From positions 1-64,000 of the forward strand of contig CAIPYV010000067.1 of assembly GCA_903869365.1 (NCBI GenBank): 64,000 nt of DNA, written 5' to 3'. Source of the stretch: an uncultured Chlorobiaceae bacterium (lineage in GTDB: Bacteria > Bacteroidota > Chlorobiia > Chlorobiales > Chlorobiaceae). The position numbers and the translations under genes were made by a program. The notes beneath the pieces are model-generated. The model saw only the letters and a program-made list of their open reading frames with translations, was not told the origin of the DNA and ran no database searches. Shown here one piece after another: positions 1 to 8,524 of the stretch (the first letter of the stretch is position 1; every line of letters starts with the position of its first letter).

Positions 1-42
1 CGTTGTATAGCCGGGTGCCTGAAGGTGCCTTAGTCGAGGCTT

Positions 43-116
43 GAGCCCAGTGCGGTGAAAGTCGCACGCTGGGTTCTTAGGGGACGGTGGCGCAGTAATG
101 CGCTGCTGTTACCCGA
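43..116 (+). mobile_element. 3' end of a group II intron (domains V and VI); rest lies upstream of the window
   Basis: gagcccagtgcggtgaaagtcgcacgctgggttc (43-76) is a canonical domain V hairpin (AGC...GAAA...GTTC). It is followed by a domain VI-like hairpin ggtggcgcagtaatgcgctgctgttacc and a 3' ...CGAC end. Confidence 0.85.
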
Positions 117-485
117 CAAATACGGGTTGCAGGATACTACTATCGAAAAAATCAACGCTCTCCTGGCTCGCTACCCAGAGGTAGAGCAGGCCACTACAAG
201 AATGGATCAGATATCGACCTGACACTCTATGGTGAAGCGCTGACATTCAGTATGCTCAATACAATCATCGATGATCTTGATAGCCTTTTTTTCCCTTACA
301 CCATTGACCTCTCCATTTTTGCCAATATCAGTGACGCCGATATCATTGATCACATACAACGCGTTTGCGTTACGTTCTATAAACAAAAGAGCGAGCAAAC
401 TACTGAACGCCTTGGCTTCATGGCCGGTGAAATTACAGTCCCTGAAGATTTCGACCAAATGGATAGTGTAGATATTTGTCACTAA
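117..485 (+). pseudogene. MNT-type nucleotidyltransferase remnant, fused in frame at its 3' end to a Phd/YefM-antitoxin-like tail
   Basis: Reads KYGLQDTTIEKINALLARYPEVEQA, then after loss of the GSRAKG region and a frame change YKNGSDIDLTLYGEALTFSMLNTIIDDLDSLFFPYTIDLSIFANISDADIIDHIQRV. The tail ERLGFMAGEITVPEDFDQM resembles Phd-type antitoxin C-termini. Confidence 0.75.
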
Positions 486-598
486 TTTTTTTACACCCAG
501 TGCATCGGCCATTATCCAGTCTTGTGTGGTGATAGAGAAATTTGTTTATCTGTTACTATTCGCTACATTTGTAGTAATGTTATTTATGGAGAAAAATT

Positions 599-826
599 AT
601 GGGAATGCCAGTACGAATAGATGAGACCTTGTATGGACAAGCAAGAGCTCAGGCCAAGGCCGAGCATCGTACCATTGCTGGACAGATTGAGTTTTGGGCA
701 CTGATAGGACGGGCAGCTCTGGACAATCCTGATTTGCCTATTGATTTTGTTCGGGATCTTCTGATTGCTCAGGCAGAAGGAAAGTCGCACTCAACACCAT
801 TTGTCCCGGAAGGGCATCGTTCTTGA
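599..826 (+). CDS. ParD-like type II antitoxin
   Basis: 75 aa; MGMPVRIDETLYGQARAQAKAEHRTIAGQIEFWALIGRAALDNPDLP. Immediately upstream of, and overlapping, a RelE-family toxin ORF. Confidence 0.8.
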   Translation: MGMPVRIDETLYGQARAQAKAEHRTIAGQIEFWALIGRAALDNPDLPIDFVRDLLIAQAEGKSHSTPFVPEGHRS

Positions 827-1104
827 TGAATAAAGAGGTCCAAGTTCATCAAAGCACTCTTTTCAGGCGTGCTTACAAGCGGCTGCACCCAAATCAGAAG
901 GCTGATGTTGATGATGCCATTACTGAAATTATCAAAGACCCCACGGTGGGAGAGCTAAAAAAGGGCGATCTGGCAGGTATTTATGTCTATAAATTCAAGT
1001 GTACCGGACAGCTTACCCTGCTTGCCTACAAGTATGATGAGGTAAGCCGTCAGTTGCTTCTTTTGGGCTCTCACGAAAATTTTTACAGAACACTCAAGCG
1101 TTAA
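826..1104 (+). CDS. RelE/ParE family toxin
   Basis: About 92 aa; FRRAYKRLHPNQKADVDDAI...GDLAGIYVYKF...LTLLAYKYDE...LLLLGSHENFYRTLKR. ATGA overlap with the antitoxin (TTG at 823 is also possible). Confidence 0.8.
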   Translation: MNKEVQVHQSTLFRRAYKRLHPNQKADVDDAITEIIKDPTVGELKKGDLAGIYVYKFKCTGQLTLLAYKYDEVSRQLLLLGSHENFYRTLKR

Positions 1105-1140
1105 ACCTGCCATACAGCGAAAAGACCCTGTCGAGTGAGT

Positions 1141-1228
1141 CACCTTTTATTGCAATCCGCCAGAGCCCAATGCCGCTTTGCGACGGGCATTCGACAGTTA
1201 TACCGGATTGTTTGGTAAGGATCAATGA
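1141..1228 (+). pseudogene. Possible C-terminal remnant of a DUF1778-like antitoxin
   Basis: In-frame stretch ...NPPEPNAALRRAFDSYTGLFGKDQ* with no start codon. It resembles the C-terminal P-P-x-P-N-x-x-L motif of DUF1778 antitoxins. Short. Confidence 0.3.
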
Positions 1229-1462
1229 CCCTTGTTGATCGAGGCAATTCCCCTTATCCGCAAAATAGCGTGGCCTTTCTTTTCAGGAAAGAAGATATCT
1301 GATATTTTTTCCTGGCGAAGAAAGAAACCAAAAGTTTGAGCACCATGGAATTGAGAACGGAAAAAAAGCAATCGAAATAAACGGAGAAAAAACTTTAACT
1401 TCAGCCTCAAATCCAGCCCGCATACAGCGGCACTTTTTCCACCAGAAATCAATAGTGCACTT

Positions 1463-2908
1463 TTGGCTCTCGACTACACTACCCTGAACCTGCTCCGTCA
1501 GAACCACCCTGCCTGGCGATTGTTGTGCGCCCAACATGCACCGTTAGTGGCTGGTTTTCTGCATCGGGTGTTTATTGTTCCCAATGTGCGGATACTCTCG
1601 CAGGCTGATCTGGTTGAGGCGCTGGAAGATGAACTGTTTGCCCTACGCCAGCAACAGGGTGCTGACCAGTTTCCCGGTACGGCACAAAGCTACCTGAATG
1701 ACTGGGCTGATAATGAGAAGGGATGGCTGCGCAAATTCTATCCCGATGGGACGGATGAACCTCACTTTGACCTGACAGCAGCTACTGAAAAAGCGCTGGC
1801 CTGGCTGGAAAGCTTGACTGAACGTGCTTTTGTTGGAACAGAGTCGCGACTTCTTACCCTGTTTGAACTGTTGCGTCAGATGAGTATGGGAAGCCAGGCT
1901 GATCCTGAAGTGCGGATTGCGGAGTTGCAAAAGCGCCGTGACGATATTGATGCCGAAATTGCCCGTATCCTTGCCGGAGAGATATCGCTGCTCGATGACA
2001 CCGCTCTGAAGGATCGTTTCCAGCAGTTTCTGCAACTGGCCCGTGAACTGTTGACCGATTTTCGTGAGGTGGAGCATAACTTCCGCAAGCTCGATCGCCG
2101 GGTGCGAGAGCGCATTGCCCTCTGGGAGGGAGCCAAGGGAGCGCTGCTTGAAGAGATCATGGGCGAACGAGATGCCATTGCCGATTCAGATCAGGGGAAA
2201 AGTTTCCGGGCCTTCTGGGATTTTCTCATGTCGCAGTCACGCCAGGAGGAGTTGAGCCTGCTTCTGGAAGAGGTGCTGGCTTTGCCACCGATTGTTTCAA
2301 TGCGCCCCGATACCCGTCTGCGGCGCGTGCACTACGACTGGCTTGAGGCTGGAGAACATACCCAGCGCACGGTGGCCCGACTTTCAGAACAGTTGCGCAG
2401 GTTTCTCGATGACAAGGCGTGGCTTGAGAATCGACGCATCATGGATATTCTGCACGAGGTTGAAACCCATGCCCTCGATTTGCGCGACGATCTCCCTTCA
2501 GGCGGCTTCATGCCTCTCGACAGCTCCACTGCGGTCATTGAGCTGCCTCTTGAAAGAGCGCTCTATCGGCCCCCGTTCAAGCCATTGATTGCCGGCATCG
2601 CTCTGGATGAAGGTGATGCGGAGATCGATACCGCAGTGCTTTATGCCCAGGTAGTGGTTGACCGGGCCGAACTGTTGCGTAATATCCGCCAGGAGCTGCA
2701 GATGCGCAGCCAGATCACCATCGGGGAGGTTATTGTGCATCATCCGCTGCGTAACGGCCTTGCCGAGCTGGTTGCCTATCTGCAGCTTGCGGGGGATTGG
2801 CCCAAGACGGCGGTAGATGAAGGAGAGCAGGAAGAGGTGAGATGGGAAAGCGCAACGGGTATATCCCGGCTGGCAACCTTGCCGCGTATTATTTTATTAC
2901 GAAACTGA
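1463..2908 (+). CDS. jetA: Wadjet system kleisin-like protein JetA (DUF3375)
   Basis: 481 aa, TTG start; LDYTTLNLLRQNHPAWRLLCAQHAPLVAGFLHRVFI...; first gene of a four-gene overlapping operon with the characteristic JetABCD order. Confidence 0.9.
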   Translation: MALDYTTLNLLRQNHPAWRLLCAQHAPLVAGFLHRVFIVPNVRILSQADLVEALEDELFALRQQQGADQFPGTAQSYLNDWADNEKGWLRKFYPDGTDEPHFDLTAATEKALAWLESLTERAFVGTESRLLTLFELLRQMSMGSQADPEVRIAELQKRRDDIDAEIARILAGEISLLDDTALKDRFQQFLQLARELLTDFREVEHNFRKLDRRVRERIALWEGAKGALLEEIMGERDAIADSDQGKSFRAFWDFLMSQSRQEELSLLLEEVLALPPIVSMRPDTRLRRVHYDWLEAGEHTQRTVARLSEQLRRFLDDKAWLENRRIMDILHEVETHALDLRDDLPSGGFMPLDSSTAVIELPLERALYRPPFKPLIAGIALDEGDAEIDTAVLYAQVVVDRAELLRNIRQELQMRSQITIGEVIVHHPLRNGLAELVAYLQLAGDWPKTAVDEGEQEEVRWESATGISRLATLPRIILLRN

Positions 2909-3543
2909 TGATGAACCATACAGAGATAGAAACTTCCCGTCCGGCTTATCCAGTCCAGGAGCTCTCTTCCATTGTGATTCCCCTTTTGAAGGGGGTGATC
3001 TACCAGGAGGAGAACCCGGCGTTATGGAGCGCTTTGCTCAATTTGCTGGCAAGCGTTCGGGATTACGTGGCGGTGCTTGGTCTGGAATTGATTATTGATG
3101 AGGCCGAAGGGTACGCTTTTTTGCGATCTCACTCTGAAAACGGTGCAGAGGGTGCGAACACCACTCCCCGACTGATAGTAAGGAGGCAGCTCAGTTACCC
3201 GGTCAGCCTGCTGTTGGCACTGCTGCGCAAAAAACTTGCCGAATTTGACGCCGGTGCCGGAGATACGCGCCTGATTCTTTCGCGGGATGAGGTGGTTGAA
3301 CTGATCCGGATTTTTCTCCCCGCCGCCAGCAATGAGGTCAAGTTGATCGATCAGGTCGATGCCACTCTGAATAAAATTGCCGATCTTGGCTTTATCCGCC
3401 GTTTGAGGGGAGAACGGCAGATGATTGAGGTTCGCCGGATTATCAAGGCGTTTATCGACGCCCAGTGGCTGGCCGATTTTGATCAACGCCTCAACGAATA
3501 CCTGCAGCGACCTGCGAAACTGATGGAGGGAAATGATGAGTGA
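2908..3543 (+). CDS. jetB: Wadjet system protein JetB (DUF4194)
   Basis: About 211 aa from ATG 2908 (the supplied ORF opens at 2842). Overlaps the jetA stop and the jetC start; ...[27 protein letters not shown]... Confidence 0.88.
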   Translation: MMNHTEIETSRPAYPVQELSSIVIPLLKGVIYQEENPALWSALLNLLASVRDYVAVLGLELIIDEAEGYAFLRSHSENGAEGANTTPRLIVRRQLSYPVSLLLALLRKKLAEFDAGAGDTRLILSRDEVVELIRIFLPAASNEVKLIDQVDATLNKIADLGFIRRLRGERQMIEVRRIIKAFIDAQWLADFDQRLNEYLQRPAKLMEGNDE

Positions 3544-6500
3544 AGCACTTGAACTTGGATTTGTTGCTGATGACAGCTTGGCTGGTTTTCGACTGCAGCG
3601 TCTTGAGGTGTTCAACTGGGGCACCTTTGATGGACGGGTCTGGACGTTGCGACTGGGTGGCAAAAATGGACTCCTCACAGGGGATATCGGTTCCGGAAAA
3701 TCAACGCTGGTTGATGCCGTAACCACCTTGCTGGTACCAAGCCAGCGCATTGCCTACAACAAGGCGGCAGGTGCCGATAACCGTGAACGCACTCTGCGCT
3801 CTTACGTGCTGGGCTATTTCAAATCGGAGCGACAGGAAACCCTTGGAGGGGGTGCCAAACCGGTCGCCCTGCGCGATCTCAACGGTTATTCGGTGATTCT
3901 TGGGGTCTTTCATAACGAAGGCTACGACAAGACCGTAACCCTGGCACAACTCTTCTGGATGAAGGATGCCACACAGCCAGCCCGTCTCTATGCCGTCTGT
4001 GAGCGCGATCTCTCCATCGCCACCGATTTTTCAGCCTTTGGTACCGAAATAGCAACACTGCGCCGGCGTCTGCGCGGGTCGGGAATCGATTTGTTTGAAA
4101 CCTTTCCACCTTACGGCGCCTGGTTCCGTCGGCGCTTCGGCATTGACAATGAGCAGGCGCTGGATTTGTTCCATCAAACCGTCTCGCTCAAGTCGGTGGG
4201 AAACCTGACCGATTTCGTACGAAGCCACATGCTCGAGCCCTTCAATGTTGAGCCACGCATTGACGCCCTGATCCAGCATTTCGAAGATCTCAACCGCGCA
4301 CACGAAGCTGTCCTCAAAGCCAAGCGGCAAATAGAGATGCTTGGGCCTCTGGTGGCTGATTGCGACAATCACCAAACTCTGGCGCGAACAGCGGAAGCGT
4401 TGCGGGCCTCGCGCGATACTCTGCGCCCCTGGTTCGCTTCCCTCAAGCTTGCATTGCTGGAAAAACGCCATACCTCGCTTGATGAAGAGTTGAGCCGCCA
4501 CCATATCGTCATAGAACAACTTGAAGGTGACCGCCGCACCCAGCATGGGCGTGATCGTGAATTGCGTCGAACCATCGCCGAAAACGGTGGCGACCGGATT
4601 GAGAGTATCGCCGCCGAGATTCGCCAGAAACAGGATGATCTTGAACGGCGGAATCAGAAAGCAACCCGATATGGGGAACTTGCACGCCAGCTTGGGGAGC
4701 TTCCTGCAACGAATGCTGAGGAGTTTCATCTTCAGCGTACCGGGCACGCAGCCATACACGAGGCCACGGCTGAAACTGAAGCCCGGGTTCAAAACGATCT
4801 CAATGAGACGGGTGTGCTCTTTACCCAGGGGCGCCATGAGCACGAGCAACTGACAGCGGAGATCAAGGGGTTGAAAGCCCGCATGAGCAATATCGACGAA
4901 AAACAGGTAGCCATGCGCCGCTCGCTCTGTAAGGCACTGAATATCGCGGAAGATGAGATGCCGTTTGCCGGTGAATTGCTGCAGGTTCGTGAGGAGGATC
5001 AGGTCTGGGAAGGCGCCATTGAACGAGTGCTCCGCAACTTCGGCCTCTCGCTGCTGGTTCCCGACAATCACTATCCGAAGGTAGCGGAGTGGGTGGAGCG
5101 AACCAATCTGAAAGGTCGCTTAGTCTATTTCAGGGTACGCCAGCACTCTCGCAGCGAACAGTTACCAGAGCAACCGGCTTCGCTGGCCCGCAAGCTCGCC
5201 ATTAAAGCCGATTCCCCTTATTTTGAGTGGATGGAACGGGAAGTCGCCTGGCGTTTCGATCTGGTTTGCTGCATGAGCCAGGAGGAGTTCCGGAGGGAAA
5301 AAAAAGCCATAACCCTGGGCGGGCAGATCAAGTCACCAGGTGAACGGCACGAAAAGGATGACCGCCACCGGCTTGACGACCGCAGCCGCTATGTGCTCGG
5401 ATGGAGCAATGCGGCCAAAATCGCTGCCCTGGAAGAGAAGGCTGAACTGCAGAAAAAAGTGCTTGCCGAACTGGCAGCCAGGATAATCGGGTTGCAGCAA
5501 GAGCAACGGGCACTCAAAGAGCGCCTGACGATACTCTCCAAACTTGATGAGTATCCCGATTTCCGTGATCTCGACTGGCAGCCGGTAGCATTTGCCATCG
5601 CCCGGCTGGAAGCAGAAAAACGTGACCTTGAAGCGACCTCCAATATTCTGCAAACCCTTGTCACACAGCTTGCCGAGTTGGAAAAGGAACTGCATGAAAC
5701 AGAGCGGCAACTTGACGAGCGAAAGGATAAACGGTCGAAAATTGAACTGAAGATCAGCGTTATCATGGAGTTGCAGCAACAGACGCGCACACTGCTGGCT
5801 GAAGCGGGAGCAGAAGCTGCCGGGCGCTTCGCCATGCTTGAATCCATGCGCGGTCAGGCTCTCGGCGAGCAGACGCTGACGGTTGAGTCATGTGACAATC
5901 GCGAACGGGAGATGCGTGACTGGCTGCAGACAAAGATCGATGGCGAGGACAGGAAGCTCTCCCGACTTGGCGAAAAGATCATCAGGGCAATGACCGAATA
6001 CAAGGAGGAGTGGAAACTTGAAACTCGGGAGGTTGATGTCAACATTGCCGCAGGGTTTGAATATCGTTCGATGTTTGAACAACTCCGTGCCGATGATCTC
6101 CCTCGCTTTGAGGGACGGTTCAAGGATCTGCTCAACGAAAACACCATCCGTGAGGTTGCCAATTTTCAGTCACAATTAGCCCGCGAACGGGAGACCATCA
6201 AGGAGCGCATTACCCGGCTCAATGAATCGCTCATTCAAATCGACTTCAATCCCGGTCGCTACATCACCCTCGAAGCGCAAATGAACCTCGATGCCGATAT
6301 CCGTGAATTTCAGGCAGAGCTTCGCGCCTGCACCGAAGGGAGTTTGACCGGCTCGGATGATGCACAGTATTCCGAAGCAAAATTTCTGCAGGTGCGGCGG
6401 ATCATCGATCGTTTCCGTGGCCGTGATGAGCATGCTGACCTTGATCGACGCTGGAGTGCCAAAGTCACCGATGTACGCAACTGGTTCGTCTTTGCTGCCA

Positions 6501-6901
6501 GCGAACGGTGGCGCGAAGACAACAGCGAACATGAACACTATGCCGATTCGGGGGGCAAATCCGGAGGACAGAAGGAGAAGCTCGCCTACACCGTACTTGC
6601 CGCCAGCCTTGCCTATCAATTCGGTCTGGAGTGGGGCGCAGTGCGCTCGCGCTCGTTCCGCTTTGTGGTTATCGACGAGGCCTTTGGACGCGGTTCCGAT
6701 GAATCAGCCCAGTACGGCCTGCAACTCTTCGCCCAGCTCAACCTGCAGCTGCTGATCGTTACACCGTTGCAGAAAATCCACATCATAGAGCCGTTTGTCT
6801 CCAGTGTCGGGTTTGTGCACAATCAGGAGGGCCGCTGCTCGGTGCTGCGTAATCTCAGCATCGAAGAGTATCGCGCCGAAAAAGAGAAAATACCCGAATG
6901 A
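3533..6901 (+). CDS. jetC: Wadjet SMC-like ATPase JetC
   Basis: 1122 aa; Walker [14 protein letters not shown] near the N-terminus, long coiled-coil middle, signature [15 protein letters not shown] and Walker [12 protein letters not shown] near the C-terminus. Confidence 0.93.
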   Translation: MMSEALELGFVADDSLAGFRLQRLEVFNWGTFDGRVWTLRLGGKNGLLTGDIGSGKSTLVDAVTTLLVPSQRIAYNKAAGADNRERTLRSYVLGYFKSERQETLGGGAKPVALRDLNGYSVILGVFHNEGYDKTVTLAQLFWMKDATQPARLYAVCERDLSIATDFSAFGTEIATLRRRLRGSGIDLFETFPPYGAWFRRRFGIDNEQALDLFHQTVSLKSVGNLTDFVRSHMLEPFNVEPRIDALIQHFEDLNRAHEAVLKAKRQIEMLGPLVADCDNHQTLARTAEALRASRDTLRPWFASLKLALLEKRHTSLDEELSRHHIVIEQLEGDRRTQHGRDRELRRTIAENGGDRIESIAAEIRQKQDDLERRNQKATRYGELARQLGELPATNAEEFHLQRTGHAAIHEATAETEARVQNDLNETGVLFTQGRHEHEQLTAEIKGLKARMSNIDEKQVAMRRSLCKALNIAEDEMPFAGELLQVREEDQVWEGAIERVLRNFGLSLLVPDNHYPKVAEWVERTNLKGRLVYFRVRQHSRSEQLPEQPASLARKLAIKADSPYFEWMEREVAWRFDLVCCMSQEEFRREKKAITLGGQIKSPGERHEKDDRHRLDDRSRYVLGWSNAAKIAALEEKAELQKKVLAELAARIIGLQQEQRALKERLTILSKLDEYPDFRDLDWQPVAFAIARLEAEKRDLEATSNILQTLVTQLAELEKELHETERQLDERKDKRSKIELKISVIMELQQQTRTLLAEAGAEAAGRFAMLESMRGQALGEQTLTVESCDNREREMRDWLQTKIDGEDRKLSRLGEKIIRAMTEYKEEWKLETREVDVNIAAGFEYRSMFEQLRADDLPRFEGRFKDLLNENTIREVANFQSQLARERETIKERITRLNESLIQIDFNPGRYITLEAQMNLDADIREFQAELRACTEGSLTGSDDAQYSEAKFLQVRRIIDRFRGRDEHADLDRRWSAKVTDVRNWFVFAASERWREDNSEHEHYADSGGKSGGQKEKLAYTVLAASLAYQFGLEWGAVRSRSFRFVVIDEAFGRGSDESAQYGLQLFAQLNLQLLIVTPLQKIHIIEPFVSSVGFVHNQEGRCSVLRNLSIEEYRAEKEKIPE

Positions 6902-8073
6902 GCTGGACAAGCCCCGCTGATCTGAAGACCCAGGTGCAAAAACTCTGGGATCGGGGCCTCCTGCTCTCCGCCTTGATTAGCGGTGAAGAGGTGTTTCCCC
7001 GCCGCTTGACACTGAAAGGGCCCGATTCGAGGGAGTTGAGCGACTCTTTTACCGAAGTACGTGACTGGATTGCCCGACTATCTGGCGCAACCAAACCGTA
7101 TCGGATCGTATGGCGCAGCATCAATCATCGCATTCTTGGAGCCAATGAGATTCCGGCGGAAATCTGGATTGATTCCCTCGATGATGCTCTTGGGTTGATT
7201 GGCAAACGACGAGCAGCCGAACAGTTTGCCGCCCTCGTCGCACTCACCCGTGAGCAGCAGCCTGCACTGCTCCCCTGGCTGGCAAAACGACCATTGCGCG
7301 CCCTCGAACTGGCCGAAGAGTGGCCCCGCCTGCTGGAAATCGTCTCTTGGCTGCAGAAACATCCCCGACCGGGCATCTATCTGCGTCAAATCGACCTGCC
7401 CGGGGTACACAGCAAGTTTATTGAAGGACAACGAGGTGTGCTGGGTGAGCTGTTTGATCTCGTCCTTCCACCGGAAGAGATCGATACAACAGCCACAGGA
7501 GCCGGAGGGTTCTGCCGCCGTTATGGCTTTCGTGATAAACCCCTGCGGGTGCGCTTCCGAATCCTCGATCGTAAACTGGCGCTGTTACCGACAGAGACCG
7601 ACCAGGATATTACATTGACCCAGGCAACCTTTGCCCGAATGGAGATCGCAGTTACAACGCTCTTCATTACCGAAAACGAAATCAACTTTCTTGCCTTCCC
7701 CCAGGTTCCCGATGCAATGGTGATTTTCGGGGCTGGCTATGGTTTTGAGAACTTTGGCGCAGTAGAGTGGCTGCGTGACCGGAAGATCCATTACTGGGGA
7801 GACATCGATACCCATGGTTTCGCTATCCTCAACCAACTGCGCGGATTCTTTCCCCATACCGCTTCCCTTCTGATGGACCGCCAGACGCTGATGGAACATC
7901 AAGCGCTTTGGGGTGTTGAACCATCTCCCGAAACCGGTGCACTTACGCGCCTGACCGCTGAAGAGAGTGCTCTCTGTGATCAGTTGCGTCAGAATGAGTT
8001 AGGTCATCAAATCCGGCTGGAGCAGGAAAAGATTGGGTTTGAGTGGCTGGTTGAGGCTTTGGGAAAGATTTGA
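6898..8073 (+). CDS. jetD: Wadjet nuclease subunit JetD (DUF3322/DUF2220, TOPRIM)
   Basis: 391 aa; ATGA overlap with jetC; TOPRIM-like E ([11 protein letters not shown]) and DxD ([13 protein letters not shown]) motifs. Confidence 0.92.
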   Translation: MSWTSPADLKTQVQKLWDRGLLLSALISGEEVFPRRLTLKGPDSRELSDSFTEVRDWIARLSGATKPYRIVWRSINHRILGANEIPAEIWIDSLDDALGLIGKRRAAEQFAALVALTREQQPALLPWLAKRPLRALELAEEWPRLLEIVSWLQKHPRPGIYLRQIDLPGVHSKFIEGQRGVLGELFDLVLPPEEIDTTATGAGGFCRRYGFRDKPLRVRFRILDRKLALLPTETDQDITLTQATFARMEIAVTTLFITENEINFLAFPQVPDAMVIFGAGYGFENFGAVEWLRDRKIHYWGDIDTHGFAILNQLRGFFPHTASLLMDRQTLMEHQALWGVEPSPETGALTRLTAEESALCDQLRQNELGHQIRLEQEKIGFEWLVEALGKI

Positions 8074-8086
8074 GCGGAGTGGTAAC

Positions 8087-8216
8087 TCAGAGCTGCATGA
8101 TTTCTTTCGCAAATTGACTGGCCGGAATGATTCTGGTCGCAACCAACGATTGCGCTTCAGAAAAATCACTGTCTCCGGTGATAAAGTAATCAGCACCAAC
8201 TGATGCAGCACAACCC
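8087..8216 (-). pseudogene. C-terminal fragment of a PIN-domain (VapC-like) toxin
   Basis: Minus-strand frame reads GCAASVGADYFITGDSDFSEAQSLVATRIIPASQFAKEIMQL*, typical of the PIN-domain C-terminus (GDxDF). No N-terminal half is present. Confidence 0.75.
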
Positions 8217-8252
8217 GCCGGACTTGCCTAATTTTATCATTTTGTTTAAACT

Positions 8253-8495
8253 TGTCCGTATCAATAGTACATGGTTTGCGGAGGTGACATGGTTGAAAAA
8301 GAGGTTGAAAAATTGATTCTCGGGGTCAACAACACGGCTGTTGTTAGAGTAACAGCTGATATTTGAACCCATTGCGGCGAAAGGTTATTCTCAAAAGAGA
8401 CAATTGACTGGTTCGATGATATCCGTTCACGACTCGCACGCGGGGATGTTGCTGGCTTCCTACCAATGGGTAAAACCTATAGAGTTGCCGGATGA
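8253..8495 (+). pseudogene. YgiT/MqsA-type zinc-finger antitoxin relic
   Basis: CP-[YQ*YM]-VCGGDMVEKEVEKLILGVNNTAVVRVTADI*THCGERLFSKETIDWFDDIRSRLARGDVAGFLPMGKTYRVAG*. In-frame TAG near the first CxxC and TGA where the first Cys of the second CxxC is expected. Confidence 0.7.
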
Positions 8496-8524
8496 CTCTC
8501 CCTACTCTTTTATGTGCTTACCCT

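Noticed and set aside
4031-5071. 346-aa minus-strand ORF inside jetC
   Set aside because: Antisense to a clear SMC-like gene, no family motifs. Typical shadow ORF, as are 3022-3750, 9449-10348, 41040-41777 and other similar ORFs.
8364-8366. Possible selenocysteine UGA in the YgiT-like frame
   Set aside because: No SECIS-like hairpin recognised immediately downstream, and the same frame has an additional TAG. A pseudogene is more likely. Kept only as a check under findings.
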